A DNA stretch of 33,510 bases. It comes from an uncultured Parabacteroides sp. Lineage in GTDB: Bacteria > Bacteroidota > Bacteroidia > Bacteroidales > Tannerellaceae. Every line of letters begins with the position of its first letter. The first letter of the stretch is position 1. The translations under genes were made by a program, and so were the position numbers. Of the stretch, positions 1 through 7,997 are shown piece by piece. The DNA is taken from positions 1 to 33,510 of the forward strand of contig CALUZR010000041.1 in assembly GCA_944325335.1 (NCBI GenBank). Direction: 5' to 3'. The notes beneath the pieces are model-generated. The model was given only the letters and a program-made list of their open reading frames with translations. It did not search any database and was not told where the DNA came from.

Positions 1-33
1 AGCTTTTAATTTTTACTTTTTAATTATTAATTG

Positions 34-58
34 CTCCGTGACTCGGTGTCTCTGTGTT
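34..58. repeat. Intergenic CTCCGTG...CTCTGTGTT element
   Basis: This 25-bp sequence lies just past the 3' end of the GH20 gene. It closely matches one arm of the inverted repeat at 25209-25273 (CTCCGTG then CTCTGTGTT), so it is a dispersed intergenic element. The partner arm, if any, lies outside the window. Its function is unknown; it could be a decayed transcription terminator. Confidence 0.5.
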
Positions 59-83
59 CCTATACCTTATTATATAGATGTAA

Positions 84-2258
84 TTACCAAATCACGATTT
101 CATCGGCAAAGATGAATCCTTTCGGGTTCTTGGCTTTGAGCTGGAGGTAACGCGCTTTCCAAGTGCCCGCGAAAGTGTAGGTTTGGAATGTCAGGTCGGC
201 TTTGTCTTGGGCCACGGTAGTCGGGACGATGCCTTGCGAGGTGAACGTCTTGCCATCTTCCGAGGTGAGGAGTTCTACTTCCGTCGGCTGGTAAACGCCC
301 GGACCGATAAGCTGCATCCAACGGGAAGATACCGAATGGATTTCGGTCACTTCACCCATGTCGATGACGCAATCCAAATTATCCAGATAACCTTGCCAAC
401 GTCCATCCAGATAGGTCAGTCCGCCCCGATAACCATCGAGTAACGCACCTTCGCCACCAGCCATATAACCTGCATAGAGCTTGCTATTGAAATGGATTGG
501 TTTCCCAATGCCTCGGTGGTAATCTACCCGCTTGGCCGAAGGTTCGCCCATCAAAGTCCCGTTCTCGAAGATAGCGGCACGGATATCGGCTGAATCCTTT
601 ACTGTAATTACGCCTTCATACAACGGAGAGGAGGCCGTCGGTGTGCTTCCGTCGGTCGTATAACGGATCTCGGCCGGATACTTCTCGGCATCAGCATAAA
701 CGCGGATTTCCTGTTGCACGGTGTCTACCTCCATGGCAAATTCCAATTCGTAGGAGAGGGTGAACGGATTCAACCCCATGCGTTGCAATACGGGGATTTG
801 TGCATTCACGCGGGGCTTGAAGCTTTCCCACGAGCGTTTCTCTTGCGGCGTCCAACCAATTTCGGCTACGGCCAGGGCACGGGGGAACATCATGTATTCC
901 AAATGTTCGGGCGTGGTGATGTATTCCGTCCAAGTATTGCCTTGCACGCCGAGGATATGTTTGGCCACGTCGGGCGCGAGCGAATCTTTCGGTACGGGAT
1001 TGTAGCTATATACCTTCTTGATGGGTGTATAACCTCCGATGGCGTAAGGTTGCGTGCGCGGGTCGGCCTGGTAGAAATCGAAGTACAGGTAATTGCCTGG
1101 TGTGAAGATGACATCGTGTCCCATGCGGGCTGCTTGGAACCCAGCTGCTTCGCCCCGCCAGCACATGACGGTTGCTTCCGGCGAGAGTCCGCCTGCCATG
1201 ATTTCATCCCAGCCGATCATCCGTCGTCCTTTCGACTCGAGGAAGGCTTCGGCCTGGTGCATCATGTAGCTTTGCAATTCGTCTACATTCTTCAGTCCTT
1301 CGCGCTTCATCAACGCTTGGCATTTGGGGCAGGTCTTCCATGCTGCTTTCGAGGCTTCGTCTCCGCCCACATGGATATAGGTCGAAGGGAAGAGTTCCAT
1401 CACTTCGGTCAGAACGTCTTCCATGAATTGGAACGTCTTCGGGTTTCCGATACAGAAGTCGCTGCTGGTGTATGTCTTGCCCGCGCAACAGAGTTCCGGA
1501 TAAGCAGCAAATACCTCTTCCGAATGGCCGGGGAATTCGATTTCCGGAATAAGCGTAATGTGGTGCTCGGCCGCGTAGGCTACGAGTTCGCGGATATCCT
1601 CTTTCGTATAATACCCTCCGTAGGCACCGGGCGTTCCCTCTTTCAGATATTTGCGGTCCGTTCCGCTATCCCACCATTTGCGCCAGTCCGATTCGGTGCG
1701 GAAGGAAGCATCGGTCGTGAGCTTTGGGTACTTGTCGATTTGGATGCGCCAACCTGCTGCATCAGTCAGGTGCAGGTGCAGGCGGTTCAATTTATAATAA
1801 GCCATGGCGCGCATGATTTTCTTCACCTCCTCTTTCGTGAAGAAATGGCGCGATACGTCCAGGTGCAATCCGCGATAGGGAAAACGCGGGCCATCGGCAA
1901 TCTGGACGTAGGGCAATCCTTCGTCCGTGAGGAGTTGGCGGAGCGTCTGCTTCCCATAATACAATCCCGCTTCGGTATGGGCCGTCAGTTGGACGCCTTG
2001 CCCGTTGATGGCGAGCTGGTATCCCTCTTCGCCCAAGGTAGCGGCGCTTTCGTCTACCGTGAAACGGACTTGGTTGGACTCGCCGAAGAGCGTGGCGCTA
2101 TCCATTTTCAGTACGCCGGGCGAGAGTCTCATTTCTGCCGGTTCTGGTATCACGTTCACGTGTGTTTCGACAGATGGTTGTGTGCACGAAAGCAAAAGGC
2201 ACGAGCCAACCAGAAAAGCTCCTATCGCGCTTTTGCTTGTTTGTTTAGGTGTTAGCAT
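84..2258 (-). CDS. Beta-N-acetylhexosaminidase, GH20 lipoprotein
   Basis: Removes terminal beta-linked GlcNAc or GalNAc from glycans, probably at the cell surface or in the periplasm. The 724-residue protein starts with a lipoprotein signal ending LLLSC (Cys25). A small GH20b-type N-terminal domain follows, then the catalytic TIM barrel opening at 'YRGLHLDVSRHFF'. The Asp-Glu catalytic pair in HVGGDE is D300/E301, as expected for substrate-assisted catalysis. After the barrel come a chitobiase/hexosaminidase C-terminal segment ('YTTDGSTPT') and an F5/8-type C (discoidin-like) carbohydrate-binding domain at about 600-724. The gene starts 11 bp after the MATE stop, so the two are probably co-transcribed from the promoter near 3680. 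The fine specificity (mucin, N-glycan, chitobiose) cannot be read from sequence. A second, divergent GH20 lies at 21935. Confidence 0.95.
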   Translation of the reverse strand: MLTPKQTSKSAIGAFLVGSCLLLSCTQPSVETHVNVIPEPAEMRLSPGVLKMDSATLFGESNQVRFTVDESAATLGEEGYQLAINGQGVQLTAHTEAGLYYGKQTLRQLLTDEGLPYVQIADGPRFPYRGLHLDVSRHFFTKEEVKKIMRAMAYYKLNRLHLHLTDAAGWRIQIDKYPKLTTDASFRTESDWRKWWDSGTDRKYLKEGTPGAYGGYYTKEDIRELVAYAAEHHITLIPEIEFPGHSEEVFAAYPELCCAGKTYTSSDFCIGNPKTFQFMEDVLTEVMELFPSTYIHVGGDEASKAAWKTCPKCQALMKREGLKNVDELQSYMMHQAEAFLESKGRRMIGWDEIMAGGLSPEATVMCWRGEAAGFQAARMGHDVIFTPGNYLYFDFYQADPRTQPYAIGGYTPIKKVYSYNPVPKDSLAPDVAKHILGVQGNTWTEYITTPEHLEYMMFPRALAVAEIGWTPQEKRSWESFKPRVNAQIPVLQRMGLNPFTLSYELEFAMEVDTVQQEIRVYADAEKYPAEIRYTTDGSTPTASSPLYEGVITVKDSADIRAAIFENGTLMGEPSAKRVDYHRGIGKPIHFNSKLYAGYMAGGEGALLDGYRGGLTYLDGRWQGYLDNLDCVIDMGEVTEIHSVSSRWMQLIGPGVYQPTEVELLTSEDGKTFTSQGIVPTTVAQDKADLTFQTYTFAGTWKARYLQLKAKNPKGFIFADEIVIW

Positions 2259-2269
2259 ATTGTTATTGT

Positions 2270-3649
2270 TTAAAATGAATGATTCGCTTGCTTATGTTGC
2301 GCTTCCATCTCCTTGAATTGCTTGAATTGGCGGAAAAGCACAATGGCCGTGACGATGGCTGCCGTCAAGTCGGCTATCGGGATGCTTACCCAAACCCCGA
2401 ATGTGCCCCAAATCGGCGGCAGGATAATCAAACAGGGTACCAAGAAGATTAATTGGCGCGTCAACGAAAGGAAAATGGCCTTGCGCGACAAACCAATGGA
2501 AAGGAAAAAGTTCGAAGCCACCATCTGGAAGCCCACGATCGGGAAGACGGCAAACACGATGTGCAATCCGAAGACCGACTCCCGGATCAGTTCTTCATCG
2601 CTGGTAAAGAAGCCGACGATCGTCTCCGGGAAAAGATGGCAAATCAAGAACCCGGTGGTAGACAGTCCCACCGCCCACCAGGTCGTGAGCCGCGTCACTT
2701 CCAGCACACGGGGGAATAACCGTGCTCCGTAGTTATATCCGGCAATCGGCTGCATCCCTTGGTTGAATCCCATGATGATCATGATGAAGAGGAAGACGAT
2801 GCGGTTCACAATCCCGTAAGCGCCGATGGCCATATCGCCACCATATTCCTTCAAACCCCAGTTGATGAGCAGGACAATCAGGCAAGCACACAGGTTCATC
2901 AGGAAAGGGGAGAGGCCGATCGAAAGAATGCCGTTCACGATTTCTTTACGGTAGCCATAGATTCCTTTCTGGAAATGCAAGAGTTGCGACGGGCGCATGA
3001 AATGGATGAATTGCCATATCAACGAGAGAAGCTGGGATATGACCGTTGCCCAAGCCGACCCCTTGATACCCCATCCGAAGACGAAGATAAACAGGGGATT
3101 CAGCGCGCAATTGACCACGACCGATACCAGCGTCATGTACATCGCCATTTTCGGGAAACCGGACGAGCGGAGGACGGAGTTCAACCCCAAATACATGTGC
3201 GTAATGACATTCCCGTAGAGAATCACCTGCATATAATCCCGCGCGTAGGAAATCGTCTGCTCGCTCGCTCCGAAGAAATAGAGCAGGGGGTCGAGGAACA
3301 CAAGGAACACCACCGAAAAGGCAATACCCATAATCAGGTTGAGCATGAATACGTTCCCCAGCACTTGGTTCGCGCCCCAATAATCCTTCTGTCCCAACTT
3401 GACTGAAACCAGCGTAGAGGCACCCACGCCCACCAACGAACCGAATGCCGCCGCCAGGTTCATGAGCGGGAAGGTCAACGCCAACCCCGCAATACCCAGC
3501 GCGCCCACGCCGTGACCAATGAAAATACTGTCCGCCATATTGTAGATCGAAGAGGCCGTCATGGCAATGATGGCCGGAACCGCGTACTGGCCTAACAACT
3601 TGCCAATCGGCTCAGTACCTAATATCAAAGGAGAATTCTTTGTCGACAT
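2270..3649 (-). CDS. MATE family efflux transporter
   Basis: Predicted Na+- or H+-coupled multidrug/metabolite exporter of the inner membrane, 459 residues, with the hydrophobic profile of about 12 membrane segments. The N-terminal 'GTEPIGKLLGQYAVPAI' and 'NMADSIFIGHGVGALGIAGL' are typical of the NorM/DinF-type MatE domain, and the second MatE half begins near residue 235. An in-frame ATG at 3667 exists, but the promoter TATCTTTG at 3677-3684 would place the RNA start almost on it. The ATG at 3649 (MSTKNSPL) is therefore preferred. It is first in a likely two-gene unit with the downstream GH20. The substrate is unknown. Confidence 0.9.
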   Translation of the reverse strand: MSTKNSPLILGTEPIGKLLGQYAVPAIIAMTASSIYNMADSIFIGHGVGALGIAGLALTFPLMNLAAAFGSLVGVGASTLVSVKLGQKDYWGANQVLGNVFMLNLIMGIAFSVVFLVFLDPLLYFFGASEQTISYARDYMQVILYGNVITHMYLGLNSVLRSSGFPKMAMYMTLVSVVVNCALNPLFIFVFGWGIKGSAWATVISQLLSLIWQFIHFMRPSQLLHFQKGIYGYRKEIVNGILSIGLSPFLMNLCACLIVLLINWGLKEYGGDMAIGAYGIVNRIVFLFIMIIMGFNQGMQPIAGYNYGARLFPRVLEVTRLTTWWAVGLSTTGFLICHLFPETIVGFFTSDEELIRESVFGLHIVFAVFPIVGFQMVASNFFLSIGLSRKAIFLSLTRQLIFLVPCLIILPPIWGTFGVWVSIPIADLTAAIVTAIVLFRQFKQFKEMEAQHKQANHSF

Positions 3650-3676
3650 AAATATACGTTTAATCAAAAATCGCTA

Positions 3677-3707
3677 CAAAGATACGGCTTTATTCGGCAA
3701 TGACCAA
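3677..3707 (-). promoter_or_regulatory. Bacteroidetes-type promoter for the MATE-GH20 unit
   Basis: On the minus strand TTG (3707-3705) is followed after 20 bp by TATCTTTG (3684-3677). This fits the Bacteroidetes primary sigma consensus TTTG-N19-21-TAnnTTTG. The predicted RNA start is about 3670. Confidence 0.7.
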
Positions 3708-3784
3708 TTGATAATGGACAATGGAGGATTGAAAATTGACAATTAATAATGCCGTGTGTCCGTTGGGACGCAAACCTTGCGCCC
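3708..3784. repeat. AT-rich intergenic sequence and small hairpin upstream of MATE
   Basis: The 198-bp gap between the MATE and DUF6261-like genes holds a low-complexity stretch of repeated ATTGATAATGG/AAATTGACAATTAAT words (about 3706-3751). It resembles common Bacteroidales intergenic repeats. A small dyad follows at 3765-3784 (GGGACGCAA / TTGCGCCC). No gene is seen. Confidence 0.4.
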
Positions 3785-3797
3785 TCTACCATACAAC

Positions 3798-3825
3798 AAA
3801 GGGCAGACCTGCAAGCCTACCCTTT
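3798..3825 (-). terminator. Hairpin downstream of the DUF6261-like gene
   Basis: The arms AAAGGGCAG and its near-complement ending CCCTTT form a stem of about 9 bp roughly 25 bp after the stop of the minus-strand gene. The U-tract is weak, so termination efficiency is uncertain. Confidence 0.5.
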
Positions 3826-3850
3826 ATTCTTCATTCTTAATTCTTCATTA
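3826..3850 (-). repeat. AATGAAGAAT-type element on the DUF6261-like stop codon
   Basis: Reading the minus strand, the TAA stop runs directly into TGAAGAATTAAGAATGAAG. The same sequence follows the stop codons at 10714 and 10887 and, in degenerate form, the ends of the genes near 17703 and 17790. Confidence 0.7.
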
Positions 3851-4957
3851 AATAAGCGTGATTGTCTCCGGATATTTAATAATCACCACTTCCTCCGTCC
3901 CATTCGGATAGGTTTCAATCTGGAAATTATACTGCCCTTCCGCCGCGTCATACATCATCGTAAATTCGATTTTCTCGTCCGTATTCAGGAGAATAGCGGA
4001 ATCTTCATGCGGCATTCGTTGATCTACATAATTAATCAGCACCAGCTGCGCCTTCTTTCCTTCTGGCGAGTCGACCAGCTTCAACCCCTTGCCCTCCAGC
4101 ACCGCCGTTTTATTCCGCGGAAATTCCAACGGCTTGTCCGGGTTCGCGTTCTCTTTGGGGTAGAATTTGGTGATTTCGGGCTTGACGGGTTCTTCATCCG
4201 GATTGCTGGGGTCGGTCACAGTCGGATCCTCTTTCTTTCCCTTGTTTCCCGTCCGTAAATTATATGCTTGATTGACACTATCTATCAGAATGTTGGTCTT
4301 CTGAACGAAATTAGTTAATTCTTCCGACGGTTCGGCCACACTATAGACAAAGGCCATGGTCGAAATGTAGTCGTACTGCTCTACCAACGACGCACGAAGT
4401 TGTTTGGTATTCACAACGTTATTGTCTGCCTTCCCCTCTTCCCGTTGTGTCAGCAAAGCGGCATATTCATTCACGCTTTCCGTCAAGGCTTCTACCATAT
4501 CTTCCATTCCCAACGTAGCCACATGCGCGGCAAGTTTTTCTTTTGCCAAATCCGTCAGCATACCGCGAACGGCTTGTACCTCTTGCCGTTGTGCCAACCG
4601 GTAGCATCCGACGTAAGGCTTAAGCGCGTTGTACAACTCCGTAGCTGCTGTTTTCCGGGCAGCCAGCGGGGACTTTTTATTACTCCGTATAGAATCGAAA
4701 ATATAGATGATCAAGTCATCCGTTTGTTTGTCAATATCAGCTATTTTCGCGGTCTCGTCCGAAATTCGGCTCTTTTGCGTGCAATCAACCAGCTGGTTCG
4801 CATCCGTTTCATAATGATCGACTACGTTTTGCGCGACATGCAATTTTTCGGCCGTGGTTGCTTTTACCAAAGCGAGAAATTCAGTCGTAAAGTATGCGTA
4901 TTCATAGTTGTTCAACTTTTCCGCATAAAAATCTTTGATCTTTGTAATTGTGCTCAT
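3848..4957 (-). CDS. DUF6261-like protein with extra C-terminal domain
   Basis: Function unknown; 369 residues, no signal peptide or membrane segment, so probably cytoplasmic. The N-terminal ~240 residues are largely alpha-helical and resemble the Bacteroidetes DUF6261 family. A charged, proline-rich linker follows ('DPSNPDEEPVKPE', about 250-270), then a C-terminal beta-rich domain of about 105 residues ending IIKYPETITLI. The reading frame is open to 5041, but the ATG at 4957 (MSTITKIKDFY) is chosen: it matches the start of the helical domain, and a promoter-like TACCTTCG lies between the two ATGs. The gene is alone between a repeat array (5066-5430) and an AATGAAGAAT element at its stop. 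The family name is recalled from memory and should be checked with an HMM search. Confidence 0.7.
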   Translation of the reverse strand: MSTITKIKDFYAEKLNNYEYAYFTTEFLALVKATTAEKLHVAQNVVDHYETDANQLVDCTQKSRISDETAKIADIDKQTDDLIIYIFDSIRSNKKSPLAARKTAATELYNALKPYVGCYRLAQRQEVQAVRGMLTDLAKEKLAAHVATLGMEDMVEALTESVNEYAALLTQREEGKADNNVVNTKQLRASLVEQYDYISTMAFVYSVAEPSEELTNFVQKTNILIDSVNQAYNLRTGNKGKKEDPTVTDPSNPDEEPVKPEITKFYPKENANPDKPLEFPRNKTAVLEGKGLKLVDSPEGKKAQLVLINYVDQRMPHEDSAILLNTDEKIEFTMMYDAAEGQYNFQIETYPNGTEEVVIIKYPETITLI

Positions 4958-4997
4958 GATACTTGCTATTTTAAATACAACTTTCTTTTGTCGGTTT

Positions 4998-5005
4998 CGA
5001 AGGTA
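4998..5005 (-). promoter_or_regulatory. Possible -7 box for the DUF6261-like gene
   Basis: The minus strand reads TACCTTCG, one base from TAnnTTTG, about 40 bp upstream of the chosen ATG. No properly spaced -33 TTTG is seen, so this is weak. Confidence 0.3.
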
Positions 5006-5065
5006 GGCATTTTCAGTCAAACATCTTTCATCCGTCTGCATTTTTAGATTTTATTAAAGAATTAG

Positions 5066-5430
5066 GCTTTGAAAAACGTGCAAAATGGTAGCGGGTCGAC
5101 CCGCAAGGGGTTTGCAAAGCTTGCAAAATACAATTTCGCTTCTCAAAAAGGGTTTGCACGGCTTATGAAATAGGTTTTTGTCGCCCCGCAAGGGGTTTGC
5201 ACGACTTGCAAAATGGAATCTGGTCCACCAAAAGGGGTTTGCATGGCTTACGAAATAGGTTTTTGTTCCCCAAAAAGGACTTCGCATGGCTTGCAAACTG
5301 GTTTTTGGTCAGCAAAAAGGTATTTTGCACGGCTTGCATACTATTTTCTGGCAACCTGCAAGTATTTTGCACGCCTTGCAAACCCCTTACGGGTCGACCC
5401 GCCACCATTCCACACGCCTTGCAAACCCTT
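5066..5430. repeat. Tandem 42-43 bp repeat array bounded by inverted repeats
   Basis: About nine degenerate copies of a unit with core AGGGGTTTGCACGGCTTGCA follow one another. The TTG (or equivalent) of each unit falls at 5078, 5121, 5163, 5206, 5248, 5291, 5334, 5376 and 5419, giving steps of 42 or 43 bp (mean 42.6). Each unit holds a short dyad (TTTGCA...TTGCAAA). The first and last full units carry 34-bp inverted copies of one another (5084-5117 and 5376-5409, 32 of 34 identical) that include the palindrome CGGGTCGACCCG. The array fills most of the 579-bp space between the DUF6261-like gene and the GLUG protein. Open frames through it on both strands look like by-products of the period. 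Confidence 0.85.
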
Positions 5431-5463
5431 TTCTTTAAGACTGCAAGCACTCTGAAACGAATG

Positions 5464-5494
5464 AAAAGCCCCAGATTCCGAAGAATCCAGGGCT
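5464..5494 (-). terminator. Rho-independent terminator of the GLUG protein gene
   Basis: The minus strand reads AGCCCTGGATTC, a TTCG tetraloop, then GAATCTGGGGCT followed by TTTT. This 12-bp stem (one G-U pair) lies 43 bp after the gene's stop codon. Confidence 0.85.
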
Positions 5495-5536
5495 ACGTTC
5501 ACTAATAAAACATATTTCGGGCGATTCGCATCGGCC

Positions 5537-7507
5537 TTAATTCTTCAGTTTGAATACCTTTTCGCCTATTCTTACGATATAGATGCCGCGGCTTACATTA
5601 TAAGATTGCAAACCTACCTGCTCCGCATGCTTGATGATGGCACCAGACATGCTAATGATCGTCACCTCTTCGCGATTCGGCGTGTAGACATAGATGCTGC
5701 CATTCTTTGCATAGGCTTTTACACCTTCGAGGTCGTCAATTCCCGTCGGTTCTTCCTCTGGCAAGGTTGCATCCAATGCACGAATATAAATATCAGTGTA
5801 GATATTCTTGATAATGTATTCACCTGGCTGCACGCCTTCCAATTCTTTCAAATCTTTCCAGTAACCGAACAGACCGCGTTTGTATTCGAAGCGCATGCCT
5901 GTGGTATCGCATTCGGCTTGGATCGTTAAGTAGGCGCTGACTTGATGGCCTTCTTGCACTACATCTTTGCTGACTTCTACGTCGAGGCCGGGGCAGATGG
6001 TGTCTACATATATATTATAGTACTTTATCGGACGCTGGGGTTTGTGGATGCCGGTGTCGCCTTGGTCTTCGTCGTCATCATCGCTGGGTTGCTCTGGTTC
6101 TTCGGTTTGTTCTGTTTGCCATTGGGCGTAATATGTGACACTTGCATCTGGAGTAATCGAGCCAGAGATTTCAGCTATGGTTTCGCCTGCTTTATCTGTT
6201 GACCAATTCGTAAAGATATAGCCATCGCGAGTCATTGTCGGAACTGTTACCGATTCGCCTTCTTCTATATAATAGGCAATTGCTTCAGGGCTGCCTTCGT
6301 AGTTGTAATCGAAAGCTATTTGATAAATAGTAGAACCTTCACCTTCTGTTTCAAACTTTGGATAATCATCTGTGTCGATAGTTTGAACCCAAACGCCCGG
6401 ATTATTTTGTTGCAAGAGATAGAGGACTTCGCCACCTGCAAAGGCTTCGGTGGATTTGGGTTCTGCGCCTTTTTCCTCTTCTGTAGATTCTATGGTGTTT
6501 ATGTAATAGCAGTTTTCTACTACAAAATTAACATCAAAAATTTCAGTATAAATTCCGCCTACACTGGTTGCATTGCCAATTATTGCTCCATAATTATGGC
6601 AATTTTTTATGGTTACTGTTGAACTATAGGGTCCTGTACCTCCCGTTGCAACACCAATGCCTGCGACATTACCTCCTTGTTGATCTGTGCAAGTCAATGT
6701 TAGTGTTCCACTGTTATAGCAATTATTGATAACAGATTGATCATCCATCATTCCACATATTCCTCCAATACCATCAGATGCATTATTGGCAGAAAGGTTT
6801 CCCATATTGTAAGACTTTTCAATAGTACCTCCATTGGTACCACAGATTCCACCACCAAAACAGAGAGTCCGTTCCATATCATTAATAGAAATATTTCCAT
6901 TATTAGTACAACCATTTACAATTCCTTCATTTGCGCCACAGATACCCCCTACTTGTATTCCGCTTGTACCAGTAGAAGAGGTTGTTAAATCGAAAGAAAC
7001 ATTGCTTATACAATCCTGAATAATACCATAATTCATACCACAGATTCCACCACCAATAAAAACCCTCGTTACTTCTACTGTTCCCGTTAGAGTCAGATTT
7101 TTTATTATTCCGATGTTATCAACAGCAGGATTTGTAATGTCTCCTATACATCCAAACAGCCCATCGCCTTGAAAATGTGAAGTCTTTATATAAAATCCGG
7201 ATATAGTTTTCCCGTTGCCATTAAAGATTCCCTTAAACGTTGTAGCTCCCAAAAGAGGATAACCGCCTATCGGTGTCCATTCCTCACTACTATCCAATTC
7301 AATATCATTCTTCAATATCGCACAAGCATCCGCATCACCACCATTCACCAAATCCCGAAATGCTTTTAACTCGTCTGGCGTAGATATTTGATACGGGTCA
7401 TCTGCAGTCCCTGTCCCTTGTCCTGCCCAAGAAGTTCCTTGCCCCCAAACCGCATTCCCAGCTATCGCCAGAAACGCTACTAACAAAGTAAAAATACGTG
7501 TTCTCAT
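5537..7507 (-). CDS. Secreted GLUG-repeat / InlB-repeat surface protein
   Basis: Probable cell-surface or adhesin-like protein, 656 residues; no enzymatic role is visible. The signal peptide is residues 1-23 (ending VWGQ). A region typical of GLUG proteins follows ('GTADDPYQISTPDELKAFRD', about 33-52). Glycine-rich GLUG repeats ('GGICGMNYGIIQDC', 'GGICGANEGIVNGC', 'GGICGTNGGTIEKS', 'GGICGMMDDQSVIN') occupy about 150-320. An InlB/Flg_new-type beta-grasp repeat spans about 395-465 ('MTRDGYIFTNWSTDKAGE'), followed by an acidic linker. The last ~75 residues end in 'VSRGIYIVRIGEKVFKLKN', resembling a type IX secretion (Por) sorting domain or the related DUF6383. The only good promoter upstream lies beyond a terminator hairpin (7588-7676), which suggests an attenuated leader or a separate small RNA. 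Confidence 0.8.
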   Translation of the reverse strand: MRTRIFTLLVAFLAIAGNAVWGQGTSWAGQGTGTADDPYQISTPDELKAFRDLVNGGDADACAILKNDIELDSSEEWTPIGGYPLLGATTFKGIFNGNGKTISGFYIKTSHFQGDGLFGCIGDITNPAVDNIGIIKNLTLTGTVEVTRVFIGGGICGMNYGIIQDCISNVSFDLTTSSTGTSGIQVGGICGANEGIVNGCTNNGNISINDMERTLCFGGGICGTNGGTIEKSYNMGNLSANNASDGIGGICGMMDDQSVINNCYNSGTLTLTCTDQQGGNVAGIGVATGGTGPYSSTVTIKNCHNYGAIIGNATSVGGIYTEIFDVNFVVENCYYINTIESTEEEKGAEPKSTEAFAGGEVLYLLQQNNPGVWVQTIDTDDYPKFETEGEGSTIYQIAFDYNYEGSPEAIAYYIEEGESVTVPTMTRDGYIFTNWSTDKAGETIAEISGSITPDASVTYYAQWQTEQTEEPEQPSDDDDEDQGDTGIHKPQRPIKYYNIYVDTICPGLDVEVSKDVVQEGHQVSAYLTIQAECDTTGMRFEYKRGLFGYWKDLKELEGVQPGEYIIKNIYTDIYIRALDATLPEEEPTGIDDLEGVKAYAKNGSIYVYTPNREEVTIISMSGAIIKHAEQVGLQSYNVSRGIYIVRIGEKVFKLKN

Positions 7508-7587
7508 AAAATTATAAATTTAATTGTTTAATAAATAGCTCAATCTTGCGCATTTACTCAACAACTAAACCGTTTACGAGACGACAC

Positions 7588-7676
7588 AAAAAAAGTGCGG
7601 GTCGAGTTGCTTATTATTTGAAGAGAAGGCATCGGCAAACGCCCACAAAACCAATAATGAAACAACAGCCCGCACT
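7588..7676 (-). terminator. Terminator-like long hairpin upstream of the GLUG gene
   Basis: On the minus strand AGTGCGGG (7676-7669) pairs with CCCGCACT (7601-7594), immediately followed by seven T (7594-7588). The stem continues inward through GTTGTTTCATTATT against AATAATAAGCAAC. It is a canonical intrinsic terminator 81 bp before the GLUG ATG. Confidence 0.8.
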
Positions 7677-7857
7677 CTATGCTATTGGATATACCTTTTC
7701 CTTTCTGAAAAAAGTTTATAGCATGAGTGCAAGCATTTATTGCTTATTATTCCGGTTTTGTAAAAATTTTGCCGATTTTTCTCTTCAGGAATAATATCGT
7801 AAATGCTTTAACTCAATATGTATATCCGCTGGTGATTCCGCCGAATCCCACTCGGAA
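7588..7857 (-). ncRNA. Candidate structured leader RNA or small RNA
   Basis: A predicted transcript of about 270 nt starts after the TATCTTTG at 7870-7863 and ends at the U-tract at 7588. It can form four helices: ATTCCG/CGGAAT (7835-7858); AAGCATTTA plus TATTATTCC with their complements (7731-7753 with 7788-7808); GCACTC and ATGCTAT with their complements (7672-7685 with 7718-7730); and the terminator stem (7594-7676). The third and fourth helices share bases 7672-7676 and cannot coexist, as in a terminator/antiterminator switch. It may instead be a free-standing RNA; the 6S-like Bacteroidales-1 motif is one candidate I could not verify. No ORF with good coding signals is present. Confidence 0.6.
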
Positions 7858-7862
7858 TGGCG

Positions 7863-7870
7863 CAAAGATA
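7863..7870 (-). promoter_or_regulatory. -7 box of the structured RNA/GLUG leader
   Basis: The minus strand carries TATCTTTG followed by CG, a perfect TAnnTTTG box. A second TATCTTTC lies 10 bp upstream (7880-7873). No clear TTG is seen at the usual distance. It is the only consensus box found between the SPOR terminator and the GLUG ATG. Confidence 0.55.
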
Positions 7871-7924
7871 AGAAAGATATTTTGAAAAATGGATAAAAAG
7901 AAAGGAAAAATAAGATGAGAGGGT

Positions 7925-7963
7925 AAAAAAACACCCTGAAAGAATCTCACGATTCCCTCAGGG
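7925..7963 (-). terminator. Rho-independent terminator of the SPOR lipoprotein gene
   Basis: The minus strand reads CCCTGA, then GAATC, a short loop, GATTC and TCAGGG, followed by TGTTTTTTT. This interrupted 11-bp stem with a strong U-tract lies 34 bp after the stop codon. Confidence 0.85.
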
Positions 7964-7997
7964 CAATGATAAATAAAGTTATTCACCTAAAATCAAC

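Noticed and set aside
714..2255. Long plus-strand open frame of 513 codons opposite the first GH20 gene
   Set aside because: It is antisense to a well-supported enzyme, has no domain-like pattern, and is rich in residues typical of GC-biased shadow frames (His, Arg, Cys runs).
5066..5430. CRISPR array
   Set aside because: Units are contiguous and degenerate throughout, without unique spacers between identical repeats, and no cas genes are present. The same holds for 29547-29882.
5054..5505. Several open frames of 80-102 codons encoding 14-residue repeats in the first array
   Set aside because: They are open on both strands and drift between frames because units step 42 or 43 bp; no start signals or plausible protein features.
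7546..7794. Plus-strand open frame of 82 codons in the GLUG upstream region
   Set aside because: It is antisense to the structured RNA, has no promoter and no protein-like composition.
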